Assembly: GCA_033807695.1 (NCBI GenBank)
Contig: CM066307.1
Span: forward strand, 2,418,001 to 2,482,000
Direction: 5' to 3'
Source: Daedaleopsis sinensis
Lineage: Eukaryota > Basidiomycota > Agaricomycetes > Polyporales > Polyporaceae
Length of the DNA: 64,000 nucleotides
Within the stretch, counting starts at the first letter, position 1; each line of letters opens with the position of its first letter. The notes under the pieces were generated by a model. The model saw nothing but the letters and a program-made list of their open reading frames with translations. It had not been told where the DNA came from and did not search any database. The translations under genes were made by a program, and so were the position numbers. Below, piece by piece: positions 61,870-64,000 of the stretch.

Positions 61870-64000
61870 ATGGCCTCGCTCGATAACTCCTGGGGCGCGG
61901 TGCTCATCGGCACCTACTTCGGTATTATGTGCGGATGGCGGCAGCGCTTCTGATGCCGACTAGCGCGTATGCTCATCGATGTCTAGGTTGTACGGGCTCA
62001 CCATGCACCAGGCCTACCGCTACTTTCGCCTGTCGCCAAATGACAGTGTGTTCATTAAGAGTGTGGTAAGTTGACCCGCCTTACGGCTCTACTTCGATGC
62101 TATTGCTAACAGGTATTCAAGGTCTATTCAGTGCTGTACGTTGACCCCGAGTCTCGTCTGCACATTGTTATCTTCTCACCCCAGTCGCTGATTAGCGCGT
62201 TCGAGACGTTCCATACGGTGTTATGCATGCATATCGGGTGAGGCTCTCTGCTGGGAACACATTCCTAGACTTTGACTGATACCTGCTCGATAGGTACTGG
62301 TATCTAGCTACCAACTACGGCAACCCCGCCGAGCTCGGTAATGGCGTTTGGTCGGTGGATGTGAGTCTTCCAATGTATTCTCTGTCAGGGTTGGGACCCC
62401 GTGGCTCATCCGGTCTTCTTAGATGATCCCGCTTTCTGCTGTAAGGTCTTCGTTCGACGTGGGATGGAGAGCTGGACTCACGGGTATGATGTTGAATTGC
62501 AACTTAGGCTTCCGTGATCATGAGTTCCCAGCTGTGAGTTACTCCGGTCTTCATGGATTGTTGTACGCAGTTAATCTGTTGGATCAGGTTCTTCGTTCGA
62601 CGAGTGTACTTGTGTGAGTGCTGATTCTCATGCTCATGAGTGCGACATTGACCCGCCCTCACCCCAGTCGGTCCCAGGTACAAATGGGTAGTCTACGTTG
62701 CAGTGAGTATAGAGAGTCTACTCTCCTAGCCTTGCATGGCTCAATGCAGTTGTAGGTACTCCTGCTCGTCCTAGAATTGGGTGAGTCTTCAATACAGACT
62801 TTCGTGTCGCGTCAGCTAACGCTGCACTCCAGGGCTACTCGCAGCCGCTACAGCTGAGGCGTACATATCCCTCTCTGTCGTTAGTTGGTATATTTTATCT
62901 CACCCACTTCCTACACGATAGGTTCATCCAAAAGACGTTCCTCAAGTACAGGCACGTCACAGTGAGTCCCGCCTGTTCACTCAATCGTAGGGGTCGCTGC
63001 GCTAACCGCAAATGACACTAGTGGCTCATCTCAGCCGGATTCGGGACCGCTGCAGTTGCAGACATCATCCTCACCACTGCCCTCATCATCACTCTCCGCT
63101 CCAGTCGCACCGGATTCAGACGGTAGGCAGCATCGGCCTGAGCCAGAGCCAAAGCTCACAAGGTCTCTCAGGTCGGACGGAGTGATCGAGATCCTGATCT
63201 TGTATGCTGTCACGACTGGTAAGTCTGTCTTCTAGCGTCGGTTGCACCCAATCATTGACTATCCAATTTTTAGGACTCCTCACGACGTCAGTCATACCTT
63301 TATCGCTCTACATATGAACTGAACTGAGAGCATATCTGCAGCATCTTCAACATCCTCACATTCCTCTTCGTGAGTTTCGCTTCGAACCCATAATGGCGCG
63401 AATGTGATGATAACCTTGATCGTTGGTGTTCGCGTCCCTCACACAGGCACTCATCTACACCGACAACCTCATCTACATCGGCTTCGACATCGTCGCCTCG
63501 AAACGTGAGTGCCCCCTTGGCGCTCCCAGAATCGGACTCGTAGCTCACACTCCCGCCCGCTCGCAGTATACGCGACGTCACTTCTCGCCGCGTCAGTCCC
63601 GCACCCACTCACTCCTCGCCCTCCCCAGCCGCTGACGCACGCCCGTATAATTTGAATCCCTAGGCTCAACTCGCGCCACTCGCTCTCGGACAAGAGCAGC
63701 GGGGTCTCGACCGTCTACGGCGCAAACAGCAGCAGCAGCCCGCGCCACCCGACCGTGCTCTCGGACCGCTGGAGACCAGGCCAGGTGCGTCGCATCTCTC
63801 GTCTATCCTCTCTCGTCTGCTCGGCAGTCAGAGCCGTCGTCCGTGCGCACCGCTGACGCGCGCGCCCTGCAGAGCGCCGCCGGGCAGAACAACAGCATGC
63901 AGGTGCACGTCGAGACCGTGACGGACCTGGTGGAGTTCCCGCCGCGCAAGTCCGACCACCACCTCGACCGCTTCGCGAAGGGCGGGAGCGGCGGGGGCGT
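61870..64000 (+). CDS. DUF6534 membrane protein (runs off right edge)
   Basis: The ATG at 61870 begins MASLDNSWGAVLIGTYFGI; an intron then gives MLYGLTMHQAYRYFRLSPND. Further exons follow: VFKVYSVLYV, HTVLCMHIGYWYLATNYGNP, ELGNGVWSVD, VVYVA, LLLVLELG, AAATAEAY. Then come HWLISAGFGTAAVADIILTT-ALIITLRSSRTGFRR (about 63020-63123), GVIEILILYAVTTGLLTS, FNILTFLF, ALIYTDNLIYIGFDIVASK and LNSRHSLSDKSSGVSTVYG, and a Ser/Gln-rich tail ending VEFPPRKSDHHL at the edge. The exon pattern and sequence are those of DUF6534, predicted seven-helix proteins of unknown function. This is the best preserved of the three copies here. The exon around 62430-62620 is unclear, so small errors in the model are likely. 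Confidence 0.7.

Overview
The window looks like nuclear DNA of a filamentous basidiomycete, most likely an Agaricomycete of polypore type. The evidence is genes split by many short introns of about 45-60 bp with GT-AG ends, a Plavaka-type transposase, and families typical of mushroom-forming fungi: DUF6534 membrane proteins, a DUF6698 protein, a MUG113-like GIY-YIG protein, a GMC oxidoreductase and a highly reducing-type polyketide synthase. I saw no rRNA, tRNA or CRISPR that I could support. All intron-exon models were made by eye.

Left part (1-6.8 kb): the first exons of a Plavaka transposase run off the left edge, followed by a JmjC-domain gene, both on the minus strand, then gene-poor DNA.

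Middle part (6.8-27.6 kb): a segmental-repeat island. A unit of about 3.8 kb (called R1 here) occurs three times: A (6920-10746, inverted), B (15734-18.6 kb, rearranged) and C (22568-26390). A and C are almost identical inverted copies. Each unit holds two short intron-containing genes of unknown function, transcribed away from each other ('gene 1' and 'gene 2'), plus a broken piece of the replication factor C large subunit gene. Copy B has a gene 1 with almost wholly different coding sequence between the same promoter and the same 3' flank. Copy A has a gene 2 with a different last exon. A second repeat (R2, about 1 kb) follows R1 in B and C and stands alone at 36.5-37.5 kb. An intact two-exon gene of about 960 codons lies between A and B.

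Centre right (27.6-48 kb): mostly degraded DNA with a few readable genes. These are a MUG113/T5orf172-like gene, an ABC-transporter relic, an apparently intact seven-exon DUF6698 gene, a 5'-incomplete DUF6534 gene, a frameshifted MFS transporter and a broken DUF6534 gene.

Right part (50-64 kb): a complete-looking GMC oxidoreductase gene is convergent, 174 bp apart, with a reducing polyketide synthase gene (KS-AT-DH-degenerate ER-KR-ACP). A DUF6534 gene runs off the right edge. The GMC enzyme, the PKS and perhaps the dead MFS transporter look like a small secondary-metabolite locus; this is inferred from position only.
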